A stretch of DNA of 64,000 nt from positions 62,001 to 126,000 of the forward strand of contig JAIVFJ010000084.1 of the NCBI GenBank assembly GCA_025765615.1, read 5' to 3'. Both the position numbers and the translations under genes were made by a program. Each line of letters begins with the position of its first letter. Position 1 is the stretch's first letter. Origin of the DNA: Zopfochytrium polystomum. Taxonomy: Eukaryota; Chytridiomycota; Chytridiomycetes; Chytridiales; Chytridiaceae. This document shows, one piece after another, positions 9,641-20,310 of this stretch. Under the pieces are notes generated by a model. It did not search any database. It was not told where the DNA came from and worked only from the letters and a program-made list of their open reading frames with translations.

Positions 9641-12083
9641 ATGGGCTCCAACTACTACAACTTCAAGAAGGTGCAGACGGTGCCGTCCGCAATGGACTGC
9701 ATCGACATTGTGCTGTCCAAGATCCAGCGCAAGACCGCCACCGTCGTCCACCCAAACTACCAGATCTCGCGCATCCGGCAGTTCTACATGAAAAAGGTCA
9801 AGTTCGGCCAAGACTGCTTCGACGAGAAGCTCGAGCAGATCCTCACGGACTTTCCCAAGCTGGATGTGAGTTCATAACCACAACGAAACGAAATGATTTT
9901 TGGGCCCGGTTTTTCTGACCGCCTCCTTCGCTGCCCTTCAGGAAATCCACCCGTTCTACGCCGATTTGATGAACGTGCTGTACGACAAGGATCACTACAA
10001 GCTGGCGCTCGGCCAGATCAACACTGCAAAGCACTTGATCGACAACGTCGCGAGGGACTATGCTCGGCTGCTCAAGTTTGGCGACTCGCTGTACCGATGC
10101 AAGCAGCTGAAGAAGGCGGCACTGGGAAGGTGAGCGAGAAGAGGAATGTGGGATGCAGTGATTCTAACGTGTGCTGGTTGCGACAGGATGGCGACGATCA
10201 TGAAGCGGCAAAAGGACAGTTTGGCGTACTTGGAGCAGGTTCGGCAGCACTTGGCACGTCTTCCGTCGATCGACCCCAACACTAGGACGCTTCTTATTTG
10301 CGGATACCCCAACGTTGGTGAGTAGAGAGCCACAGTTATTGGGCGAATCGCTTCGCAGACAGGCATCTCACTCAGCGCTCCCAGGCAAGTCCAGCTTCAT
10401 GAACAAACTCACGCGGGCCGAAGTGGAAGTTCAGCCTTACGCCTTCACAACCAAATCGCTTTTTGTCGGCCACATGGACTACAAAAACCTGCGCTGGCAG
10501 GTGATCGACACACCCGGTATCCTCGACCACCCGCTGGAGCAGCGCAACACGATTGAAATGCAGTCCATCACGGCCCTTGCGCATCTCCGCACCGCCGTCC
10601 TGTTCTTCATCGACCTGTCGGAGCAGTGCGGATACTCGATCGCGTCGCAGTGCTCCCTCTTTGAATCCATCCGCCCGCTCTTTGCAAACAAACCCACCCT
10701 CCTCGTCGTAAACAAAATCGACGCGATGCGGTACGAGCAGCTCAGCCCCGACGACAAGCAGCGCGTCGACGCCATCCTCGCGCTCAACCCCAACGGCGAC
10801 TCGTCCGGCCAGATCACGCTGCTGCAAATGTCGACGTACACGGACGAGGGTGTTATGGACGTGAAGAAGGTCGCGTGCGACAAGCTGCTGGCCGCGCGGG
10901 TGGAGATGAAGATGCGCGGATCAAAGATCAACGACATTATTCAGAAGCTGCACCTTGCGCAGCCGTCGGCTCGTGACGATATTGTTAGTTTTTTTTTGTT
11001 TTTTGTTTTTGCGACTGCCGTGTTTTACTTAAGACTAAACGCTCCCTTTTCCCTGTTTATGCCGTCTCTGTGAAAACCAGGAACGCCCGGCGTTCATTCC
11101 GGAAGGCGCTGGCGTCAAGATCTCGATAACTTCGACGGACCCGAACCGGCGCAAGCTGGAGCGCGAGCTGGAAGCCGAGAACGGCGGCGCCGGTGTGTAC
11201 AACGTGGACCTCAGGAAGCTGTACCAGCTCAAGAATCCCGAGTGGCGGTACGACTACATCCCCGAAATCATGGACGGCAAGAATATTGCCGACTTTGTGG
11301 ACCCGGACATTGAGGCGCGGCTCGAGGCGCTGGAGCGCGAGGAGGAGCGGCTTGTCGCCGAAGGATTCTACGACGTTGAGGACGAGACGTTTGGCGAGGA
11401 CATGGACCTCGACGACGAGGCGGTCGAGGTGTTGGAGCAGGCCGCCAAGGAGGTCGAGGAGAAGCAGAAGATGATTCAGGTCGAGAGCAGGCTCAAGAAG
11501 GGCAAGAACCGGTCGGTGTTGACTTTGAAGGATGTCGCGCGGGTTAGTATTTGTGGTTGTTGTTTTTTCTTCTCTCTCTTCCAACCGTGTCGTGTCTAAC
11601 GACGGATCGGCACCTCCTTTTTTTCAGAAAAAGACGTTTGGTGACATGGCCGCGCATCTCAAAGAACGCGGCATCTCTGTCGATGCCAACGCCATCCGCG
11701 CGCGGTCTCTCACCCGCAAGCGCGAGCGCTCCCAGTCCCGCGGCCGAAGCACGACCACGCGCGACGCCAGCACCGCACGCGACCCATCCGCTTCCTCCTC
11801 CAAATGGCTCGCCGCCGCCGGCGGTGCTGGCGGCTCCTCGTCGTCCCTCGCGCGGTCTCAGTCAGTCGCGGCTAAGCGGCACCGTGTGGCCTCCCGCGAC
11901 CGCAGCGTCGCGGGCGTGCGCGACGCGGGGCAAAAGGACGTGTCGCAGAAGCTGTACCACCTCGCGCAGCGGCCGCGCAACTCGATGGCCAAGGCCGGCG
12001 ACGCGGATCGCCACATTGGGACAAAGATGCCGAAGCACTTGTTTTCGGGCAAGCGGGGCAGCGGGACGGCGAGCCACCGGTGA
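9641..12083 (+). CDS. NOG1: nucleolar GTP-binding protein 1 (60S biogenesis GTPase)
   Basis: NOG1 is an essential Obg/Drg-related GTPase of nucleolar and nuclear pre-60S particles. Six exons join in phase: 9641-9865, 9942-10129, 10187-10317, 10385-10983, 11081-11542, 11628-12083, giving 686 aa (yeast about 647). The N-terminal helical domain opens [20 protein letters not shown]1 ([11 protein letters not shown]) is split by intron 3, G3 is DTPGILD, G4 is NKID, and the RSL-type region [18 protein letters not shown] follows. The C-terminal part contains [40 protein letters not shown], an acidic stretch and a basic, Arg/Ser-rich tail ending [12 protein letters not shown]. All introns are 57-97 nt with GT(G/T)AG(T/C)-type donors. 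No frame breaks, in contrast to the genes at 1-4 kb. Confidence 0.96.
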
Positions 12084-13083
12084 ATTGGGAAACGGTTTGT
12101 GTGTCGCTTTGTGGGAGATGGAGAGCGGACAGGAGGGGAGGGCGAGGAGCTGTGGGAGTGGCTTGCTGCCCGTTTGGATCATGTTCCTTTGTTCCTTTTC
12201 TCTCTCTTTCTTTCCAACTCTTTCTTTCCAACTCAAGTGTTTTTTTTTTAATGCTCATGGCGGGTGGTCACCACGTATCAATTCCCTTTACTTTCGCCCC
12301 GCAACCCACCCCCCGCAAATCCCGCATTTTTGTTTGTGATGATGGATGTAATGGGCGCTCTCAACTTTCTTTTTTTCCCGTTCCACGCCCTGCTGTTTCT
12401 TTGGTTCGTAGCTGTCCAAAATTCAAATAAAAGACAAGAAACGTAAAAACGCTATGAGATCTTTATAATCATCCAGCGGAGGCGAAACGACAGCTGAAAC
12501 TCAGTATTTGGAATTTACCCGACCGCACGGACTGTGAAGGGATGCAGCTCCACCCTCAAGGTTGCCTGCGAACGAGTCCAACGTGGCCTTGCACGAGGCC
12601 GTAGTGGCCCATGCACGGGGTTCTAGTAGGCATTGATGGCACAATCGACGAAATAAGCACGACACGTGCTAAGCACGGGTGGGGTGTGACAGCAAAGCAT
12701 TTCCCCTATGTCGCTGTTTCCGATTTCTCGTTTTTCTTCCGTGTACGGATTCTCCCGCCTTCTTGGGCGTTCCTACCTCGCGCTCACTCCAACCAAGCAG
12801 CAACCAACTTTCGTTGCCTTGCCGTCGTTCGTCTTCAACCACCCCAATCTCGATCGCCTGCGCCACCCCCATAAAACTGTCCGCAGCCCCCCTCCTCGCC
12901 ACGCGGCGTTTCTCGTCCTACTCGTCGTCGTCGGGTCCCAATCGACGACGCAACGGCAACTGCACCGCCCGTCGCCTGCGGCACTGCCGACAGGCGCAGA
13001 GGTCCTGGATCGGTGTCCACGGCCCGCTGTTGACAAGGTTGGACAGGTTCGTTTGGACAAGCTGGACGAACTTGGCCGAAGGC
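12084..13083. other. intergenic between NOG1 and delta-tubulin
   Basis: The start looks like the NOG1 3' UTR (AATAAA at 12425). The rest has short ORFs without family features. Nothing else is supported. Confidence 0.55.
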
Positions 13084-15024
13084 ATGATAGTCTTCCAGGT
13101 CGGACAGGTTGGTGGGCCCAAGCGAAGCGGAACCACCACTCCTCGCCGCACCAGCTCATACCAGATTGGACTTGAACTGAAATAAAAATTTTGACCCCTC
13201 GACAGTGCGGCATTCAAGTGGGCCAAACGCTTCTGCATTCCATTCTCAGCGAGTGAGTTAACAACACCCCTCTGGCGAGAGAAGAAAAAAAAAAAAAAAA
13301 AAAAAAAAAGCGCTTGCTTAGTCCCATCTCCAGATGTCCTTCAGATGCGGTCAAGTTTCCGTTCTCCACCTACGAGCAGATCATAGTGGACACAGAGCAG
13401 AAGGTTTTGTTCGAACTATTGCATATGCCAGCGGGATCCTAACCTGTCGCTCGAAAGACCTGGCACAGCATTGCCAACAACAAAGTCGATCCGTGTCCGA
13501 CGACGTTTGTGGACTGCGGCGTGATGGGAAGGGGCAATAATTGGGCGAGCGGCTTTCTGGATAGCGAGAGCGCCTCGGCTGTCATGGACGCGCACCGGCG
13601 GATGCTGGAGCGCGCAGATCCAAGCGCCGGCACACGAGGTTCCCTTCTGATTCACAGGTTGGGTCGATTGGCTAAATATACGAAGCTGAAATGTACAAGT
13701 ATTGCAGGCGGGACTGGATCCGGCCTGGGATCGAGGTTGACACCAAAGCTGATTTCTTCTTGCGCTTAATGGTCCCCAGGCTTATGCAGGAGCTAAAAGA
13801 GACAGAACCAAAGCGATATCTGCTTACGGCTTCGTATGTTTGTTGCTGTTGCTCGGAATCCCCCTCGATTCTTACTTTCTCAGAGTCGCACCTTTTCACA
13901 CTGGAGAGACAGGTCTCCAACACTATAACTCCCTTCTTTCGCTGGCAAACGCCTACGAGTGAGATATGCTTGCAATCACATGTGGTTCTAAACTTGGAGC
14001 TAGATGTGCAGACCTGATAACGTTTTTCTCCAATGATGATGCCCTCGATATTCTCAATCGTCGAAGCGTTCTCAGAGGCTCAAAAGGTCTGCTGCTGAAA
14101 GCGGATGGTCATTCTATTGACTTTTATTCGGAAGGAGGGGCAAGATCACAGGTATCCCTGTTCGACATGAACAAGTTCATTGCGGACGCTTTATGCGGGA
14201 TACTCTTGCCAACGACACCAGTGACTCTGCGGGAGTCGACGAGCTCGCATGGCTTGTGAGTATCAGTGCTTTGTTTGTTCCAACGACGCAAATAATAATA
14301 CAAGGTTCAAAACCTCAAGGGAGTTTGATGGATGGGGACTTATCACTCAAGTTGCTCCAGTCCCGCAAGCCAGATTCGCACTTGCCGCCTCCTCGTTCAC
14401 CCACGACAGTGGCGCATCCTTCCTGAGGTCAGGGAGCAACCCTACTCTGCAACGCGATTAAACGTTTCACAGCTGGGAGGACGCTTGCTCGGACCTTCTC
14501 AGAAACTTACCGCTGAAGTCCCAGCACAAACGAAGGTTTGAAATTGTGCTCTTAGGTCGTAAACCTGTCTGATTTCCCCTGTTATTAGCCATATTGGCTC
14601 ACTACTGATTGCAAGAGGAGTAGCGGAACCTGCTTTTTGGAGTGCGCTGGAGCGCTTTCGTCCCAAGATTCTGACGCGGTTGGGTCGATCCCCAGCCAGT
14701 CAAAAGTCTCTGAAGTTGATTTCATCGTCCTGCTTTGGTACGTCGTGTTTTCAAAGCTGAATTGAACCCCACCTCAATGATTCAAATCATCCAGCGACAA
14801 ATATTCGGTCAACGAAGAAATCCCTGTCGATATGCTCAAGCACCACAGACGTAACTCTCAGTTTAGACTCAATTTTGGACAGCGCAAATACAATGTTCGA
14901 GTCTGGGGCCTATCTTCATTGGTACGAGCGCTACCTTCGTCGGGATACAAGCGCGACATTTTTGGAGGCTTTTGAAACACTCAAAACGGCCAGAGATGCT
15001 ATTAATGACTTTAATCTTTCTTGA
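13084..15024 (+). CDS. TUBD1: delta-tubulin
   Basis: Delta-tubulin is needed for triplet microtubules of centrioles and basal bodies. Twelve exons join in perfect phase to a 440-aa protein (human 453): 13084-13107, 13206-13252, 13334-13403, 13458-13657, 13700-13735, 13780-13833, 13884-13958, 14004-14255, 14305-14427, 14473-14535, 14589-14737, 14795-15024. Motifs in order: MIVFQVGQCGIQVGQTLLHS (alpha-beta start with QCG), IIVDTEQK, GRGNNWASGF, the tubulin signature AGGTGSGLGSR, SVAPFHTGETGLQHYNSLLS, FSNDDALDIL, DMNKFIADALCGILLP, a LITQV...ARFALAASSF strand, SWEDACSDLLRNL, LLIARGV, and the C-terminal helices MFESGAYLHWYERYL and FLEAFETLKTARDAI. GGTGSGLG plus GxGNNWA is the delta-type combination. 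Apparent stops, for example at 13433, lie inside introns (42-98 nt). Confidence 0.93.
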
Positions 15025-15310
15025 TACACTGCACATTCTTTGCTTTCGTTATAGGGCACTCCTTCAAACCTTTTAAAATCCTTTTTCCTCGCGAAAGTGG
15101 GCAAACTTCGCATTTGACAGAACGGCAAAATCAAAGCAGCAGTATCACGTTTACCAAAGCAAGTCACGTCGAAGAGCGATAGTAATTCTGAGGTTGCTCG
15201 AAACGGTGTTTACGTCAAAAGCTCACTCTCATCAGCTGCGTTGAAACCATTACGACCGCACAATGATAAAGGTGTCAATGTTGCCACAACGTCAAAGGTA
15301 ATTTTCTCTC

Positions 15311-17024
15311 TTAGTAAACAACCCCAAGCTTGTCCATAAACCGCTCCAAAACGTCGCTCGCCAAGCCCAACTCCATACCACCCCTTCGCAAAATGAACCA
15401 CTTCCAGTTCGTCCTGTCCGTCGGCGGGAGAGGAGGCGGGTTCGGCTCTGCCACGGCCGCCCTCCACCACTCCTCCGCTTCCACTTCGGACTTGCCGTCC
15501 AGGTCCCGCACCGCGCTTGCGATCCACGACTTGACGTCCCGCAGCTGCGCGTCGCTCAGACCCGCCGCAAGGTCCAGCGCCGCGGTGGTCGTGGAGGCGG
15601 CGGGCTGCTGCGTTGGAGACGACGCTTTGCCGTCGAGTCCATCGAGGAGGAGGAGGAGGCTAAAGTCCAGAACGACGTACCAGAGCGAGAACGGCTCGGC
15701 GCCGGGGGTCAAGAACGTGTACGGGTGCCGGCGGAGATGCTCCACCTCCAGCAGCTCCCTGGGGCGGCGAGCCAGTGGCGGCCCGCCGCCGCCGCCACCG
15801 CCGCCTCCCGAGGCCGCCGCGGCTGCGTCGGCGACGCGGTCGACGATCCAGCGGACGATCGCGTCCACCCGCCGCCGCGACCGCGACTCTGCGCAAAAGT
15901 ACGCGCGCTTCCAGTCCAGCTCAGCGTTTCCCAACCCCGTATCGTCGCCCGGCCGGTGCGCGAACCCGTGCGCGAGGCACCGGCGGCGCCAGTATCGCCC
16001 GCCGCGGTCGTGAAGGGACCGCGATGCGCCGAACACGGCCAGCACCTCGGTGTCTGTGAGGTACCCGTGCGGGAGCTGCGACACCACAAGGTCCAGGACG
16101 ACAGCGGCGGTGGTCGGAAGGGGCTCGATGGGGTCGCCAGGGCTGCGGGTCGCGCGGGTGGGTGAAGTCGGATAGGACGCGTAAGTCTTGACGTTTCGCA
16201 AGACTGAGGAGACGCCCGCGGTGTTGGGATGCGCGTCTGCCCAACGCAAGTTGTCAAAGGGGGTGACCACCCATCTGAGGGAGTCTGGGATCGTCAGCCG
16301 GCCAGTCGTGTGGAAAGTCCAGATGTGAGCTGGGTCGGGCAAGGAGCTCCAAAAGTTTCGAAGGCCGCGCCAGCGGGAGGGGAGGGCGCTGGTGGCGAAC
16401 TCGCAGAGAAGCGGGGGAATGAAGGTTACGATCTCGCGCCCACGGAGAAAGGAGAAGAGATCGTCTGTCGTCAGTGATTTTTTCGAGAGCTCGCTGGAAA
16501 GGAGGGCCGCGCATTTCGAGTGGAACGGGAAGGCTTCGTCTGCCATCAAAGCAGGGGGGGTGAGGGGAGGGTTCGTTTTAGTTTATGAAGGGGCCAGGAA
16601 CGAATGGCGAGAAAGAAGCCTTACCGACTTCCGGATTGCCGTGATTGTTGAACTGAGCGGTGTAGCGGGAGTCCGAGGTGACAGTCTTGTCGACGTCCAT
16701 GGCATCCCAGCCGTCGACTGCGTCGAGGATGGGGGTGCCAAAGTAGTCACCACCAATGCCGCAGGTAACGGGGGGAGTGAACGAGCCGTCGGCCATCAGA
16801 GCTGTTATGTTTGAGGGTTGAGGTTTCAGATATGAGAGGACCATGAATGCAAGCAAGCCACCAGAGTTGACAAAACCGAGAGGTCGTGGTTGGAGGTGGA
16901 GTAACAGGAACGCACGCACCTCGGCATTTGCGCAGGTCGGGTAGCAGCAGCAGCCTGACGAGTCCCATTGTTGCCCGCTGTTGACTGGGACGCCGCACAC
17001 GAGGCAGAAGGTGTCCCAGCTCAT
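15311..17024 (-). CDS. unknown fungal protein with N-terminal Cys motifs
   Basis: Three exons are read on the minus strand: 17024 to about 16916, 16801 to about 16634, and about 16543-15311, total about 500 aa. The first exon carries Cys pairs (CLVCGVPV, SGCCCYPTC) and the second and third exons give FHSKC, a C..C/H..C layout that may hold zinc as in many fungal F-box-like proteins. Downstream segments (FWSSLPDPAHIWTFHTTGRL, RWVVTPFDNLRWADAHPNTA, LTDTEVLAVFGASRSLHDRG, ending WKWFILRRGGMELGLASDVL) look like a folded domain that I do not recognise; a Gly9 run sits in a linker. The first donor is uncertain between two GTs. No function is proposed. Confidence 0.6.
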
Positions 17025-17233
17025 TCAAATTCAAATATTCAATTTCAACCAAGTCACGCTCCTCCCACTGAATGTTCTGTGTCTTCCGTTGTATGTGTGC
17101 GTGATGCAACCGAGAGTTTGGGAGAATGAATGCCTTCCTTCCCCCGAATTCCCGAGACTTGCGTCGACCGAATTTCCGTCCAACACCATCCATTCCGTCG
17201 ATCGATCGCTGAATGAACGATGGTGCGACAAGG

Positions 17234-18635
17234 TCACACTGCATCATATGTATAGTTGTAGTTGCAGGAGAGGCAGGAAAGGTAGAAAGGCCAGGGCATT
17301 CGAGCACATTCGAGCGCTTCACCCTCTTCTTTTTCCCTCCACGGGCCGCCAACGGCACGCGAGACGGCCTGCTTCGCCCTGGCAATCACTCCCTTGGCGC
17401 CCTTGACGAGGCCCGCCGCCTTGGCCTTGAAAGCAGCCGTGAGCTTCTTGAAGCGAGCCAAAAAATTGGCGCGCTTGGACTTGGCACGAGCGATGGCCGC
17501 GTTCAGCGCCGCCATCAGCTTGGGGCTTTTGCGTGCGTCAATCGACTTTTTCCCCGCCGCCGCCGCCGCTCCCTTGCCGCCGGCCCGGCCCGCGCCCGAC
17601 CTGCTGCGGAACCCTTGCAACCGCTGCACGGGCTTCACCACGCGGCCCGAACTTGTCGTCACCTGCGGCTTGGCTGGAATTGCGATCGCGCCGTTGACCG
17701 CACCCGCGGCCGCCTGGTTCAGCGACTGGATCTGCGTGTATCCGCCGCCGTTGGGGTCGATCGTCCACCGCACGCAGGCGTCGTAGAGCTCTTGAAGGGA
17801 ATGTGCTGTGGTGAACTTGAATTGAGAGCCAGTAGGGATGTTCGAAACCGTGCTTGTCTGTGTAAGGTGGGTGGGAAGGAAGGTGGTCCGAGTCAGCTAC
17901 GGCATTCATTCTGTTGGGTTTGGTCGAGAAAGAAAAATGATGTGTCTGGAAGCAAAAGACGACGACGACACTCACTTCCGCCCGACCCGTTGCTCTTTCC
18001 AGGGATACACATCGTGTCGGTGCCAACCCCACCAGCGGCCGAGGAGGCGGGTGGATATTCATCGCACTGGAACGTGTCTGGTGGTGGGAGGTCAGCCTGA
18101 CCGAAAGACACACAACGACCGACCGCAGAACTCACATGTTGGTCTGCCGGGCACGGCGTACTGCTGCGCGCACGTCTTCGAGCCGTCAATGGCGACGCCA
18201 GGAATGGAGTTTGGGGAGGACGATGCCCCGCAGCCGCCGGCCCTTCTGTTGGCGTCCGCGGTTGCTTGATCGACTTTGGTGTGTACCTGGCTCTCCTGGC
18301 CGCCCTCGACCAGGAAGATGTGGAATGCCCAGCAGGCAAGCACCGGCTCTGCGGTAACATCGACCTGCGGGTTTGGGAGTTTGATCATCAAGCGGAAGAG
18401 CGATACCGAATCCGCACTGTAAGGGCGAGAAGGAAAAAGAAAGGAAATGGAAAGAGAGTGTTGTTGTTGTTGTGGGGTGGGGCGTCTGTTCTGTGGGAGG
18501 AAGGGGATCACACCTTTATCTCGGTGACGGCAGCGGAGGCGGCGGCGGCAAAAAGGGCGGCGGCGGCGAGCCCAACCGCAGCGACAGCAGGACGAGGACG
18601 GCGGCGTCTTGGAGTAGGAGCTGTGGGCGTCATCG

Positions 18636-18675
<40 letters not shown>
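17234..18675 (-). CDS. secreted NucA/NucB-type nuclease domain protein
   Basis: Minus-strand exons: 18675-18514, 18364-18136, 18077 to about 17985, then about 17870-17234. The open frame starts with 13 consecutive ATG codons followed by TMTPTAP, a basic RRRRPRP stretch and a hydrophobic core (AVAAVGLAAAALFAAAASA), a plausible signal peptide. The middle shows the pattern of the deoxyribonuclease NucA/NucB family: VDQATADANRRAGGCG, GRPTYTFQCDEYPPASSAAG with GVG, then CIPGKSN and AHSLQELYDACVRWTIDPNG. After it comes a Lys/Ala-rich tail (LMAALNAAIARAKSKRANFL, LVKGAKGVIARAKQ) and a short Cys-containing end. The junction after CIPGKSN is not fully resolved. Extracellular DNase activity is inferred from the family; the substrate was not tested. 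Confidence 0.65.
18631..18675. repeat. (CAT/ATG)13 triplet run at the nuclease start
   Basis: Thirteen CAT units on + (ATG on -), continued by ACG, ATG and ACG codons. The run is in the coding frame of the nuclease gene, so initiation could occur at any unit. Confidence 0.95.
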
Positions 18676-18677
<2 letters not shown>

Positions 18678-19200
18678 CCTCTCGTTGTCGTCTCGCTGCG
18701 TGTGTCTGAGTGGGCAGGAGCCGCCTCTTGCTCTTCTTGCTCTTCTTGCTCTACTTGCGAGTGAATAGATGTTCTGAATTTTCGTTCGTTTTCGTTTGTG
18801 GGAAGGAATGTTCTTGTGACGACACACGGTTTGTCTGTGTGGGACAAGGCAGACACACTCGACGGGAGACAGAGGCAGAGAGTGAGAGAGAGAGCGGATG
18901 AAAGAGAGAGAGAGACAGAGACAGAGGAAGAGTTGGAGAGTTAGAGGAGAGACAGAGAGAGAGAGACAGAGAGAGAGAGAGAGCGAGAGAGAGAGCGAGC
19001 GAGAGACAGAGACAGCGCATGCCAAAAATGAGTGTTGACCTTTGAACGAGTCAATGGAGGCACCTTCCTGCGAGGTCCAGGACGCACACTGCTCATCGTT
19101 GGCCCCGGCTGGGTTCCTCGTGTCCCGCGGCGGTCGCACCACGCACCACGTCCAGCTCGCCGCGATGCAGACATCCAGCACCGACACGCCTGCTCTGCCA
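18676..19200. other. intergenic, GA-rich promoter-like tract
   Basis: This is an imperfect (GA)n tract, densest at 18876-19016, upstream of the minus-strand nuclease gene. No gene was recognised. Confidence 0.55.
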
Positions 19201-19204
19201 ACAC

Positions 19205-19838
19205 GCCGGCCTGGACGTCAACGACGACCTCGACCTGCTGGGCTCACCGCTCTGCTGGGCCGTCGTCAAAAGAGATTTGCCGCTGGTAGAGTTTCTCCTT
19301 CGCGGGGCCTGCGCGGATCCCAACTATCCCCTTCTGGGCCCATTTCCCCCGTTGGCCCGTCGCGGTACTACAACACGATCGCTCGGGTCCCATGACACCA
19401 ACGGAACATCATCAAACATCAAGAAAAACACAGGCGACGTCGAGATCGCCGCGATGCTGCTGGACTGCGGTGCAGCAGAGTACGAACCTGCGTTCCTCTA
19501 TCTCACCGCGAGGAACGGAAACTGGACCCATCGCCGTCGTCGAGCTGTTCGTCAACCGCTGCTGTTGCAACGGCAGCAGCGGTGTTGAGGTGGACGACGA
19601 ACCGTTCTGGGCCTGCAATGCCACCGGGCGACTCGGCCGGCATCGACAGGAAACTCAAGGTCCGCTCACGCACTACGCGGCGGACAGTGGCTGCGTGCCG
19701 TTTCTGTCCTCCTTGGCCCGGCGTGGGGCAGATTTCAACGCGCAGAGCTTGACTGCGCTCAATCGCGCCAGAGCAGCTTCGCGTGTGGATGCTGTGGGTT
19801 TTTGGAGTCGCTGTCCAGCGGGAGCAGTGGCTGAGTGA
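19205..19838 (+). pseudogene. ankyrin-repeat gene remnant
   Basis: One frame (about 19205-19520) reads as ankyrin helices: LLGSPLCWAVVKRDLPLVEF then LLRGACADPN, later DVEIAAMLLDCGAA. The next repeat continues only in the +1 frame (IAVVELFVNRC) and runs to the stop after SGCVPFLSSLARRGADFNAQ. No start codon in good context and no further repeats were seen, so this is a fragment or a gene with one indel near 19525. It lies just downstream (on +) of the minus-strand ankyrin/RING gene, so a shared origin is possible. Confidence 0.5.
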
Positions 19839-20310
19839 GCAGTAGCACGGGTCGATATTGCCAACCCCGTGCTTGATACGCACTTGTCGTGCGATGATTA
19901 CAAACAGTCGAGTGCATCATTTGCTTTCACGAGGCAGGACACATTGCTTGTTCAGATTGTCTCTGCGTTTACACGAGCATTGTGAGTGAGAGTGTTCTGA
20001 AGTCATCGTTTGATAATTTATGTACATGCATGAAAAGAAGTTTGCTTCAGGTAAGTTGCAATGCAAACGATCCCCATACTTTCGCTGTTCCCAATTTTCC
20101 AATTTTCCGTCTCCGCATTCTGCCACCTAGAGTGACTATTCGTCACCAGCACACTGTTGAGAAACTCCTCCAAAATTTTCAGCTACTGGTTTCTCCTGCA
20201 ACAGGGTCATCACTATGCGCAACACAATGTCATCCAACCTTTTTCCGACAAGAAAATGGGCATTTTGGCACTCAAGTAGCCCATTCACACATCATATATT
20301 AATAAAATAA
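19839..20310. other. intergenic, AT-rich, nothing recognised
   Basis: Lower GC than its surroundings; contains the probable 3' UTR of the minus-strand ankyrin/RING gene (which ends at 20311). Confidence 0.5.

Noticed and set aside
13433..13438. Stop codon inside the delta-tubulin region, first read as a pseudogene sign
   Set aside because: It lies in a 54-nt GT-AG intron (13404-13457) with a CTAAC branch site; splicing restores the tubulin frame.
15330..16013. Plus-strand ORF of 227 codons
   Set aside because: Antisense shadow of the minus-strand Cys-containing protein gene, which has splice support.
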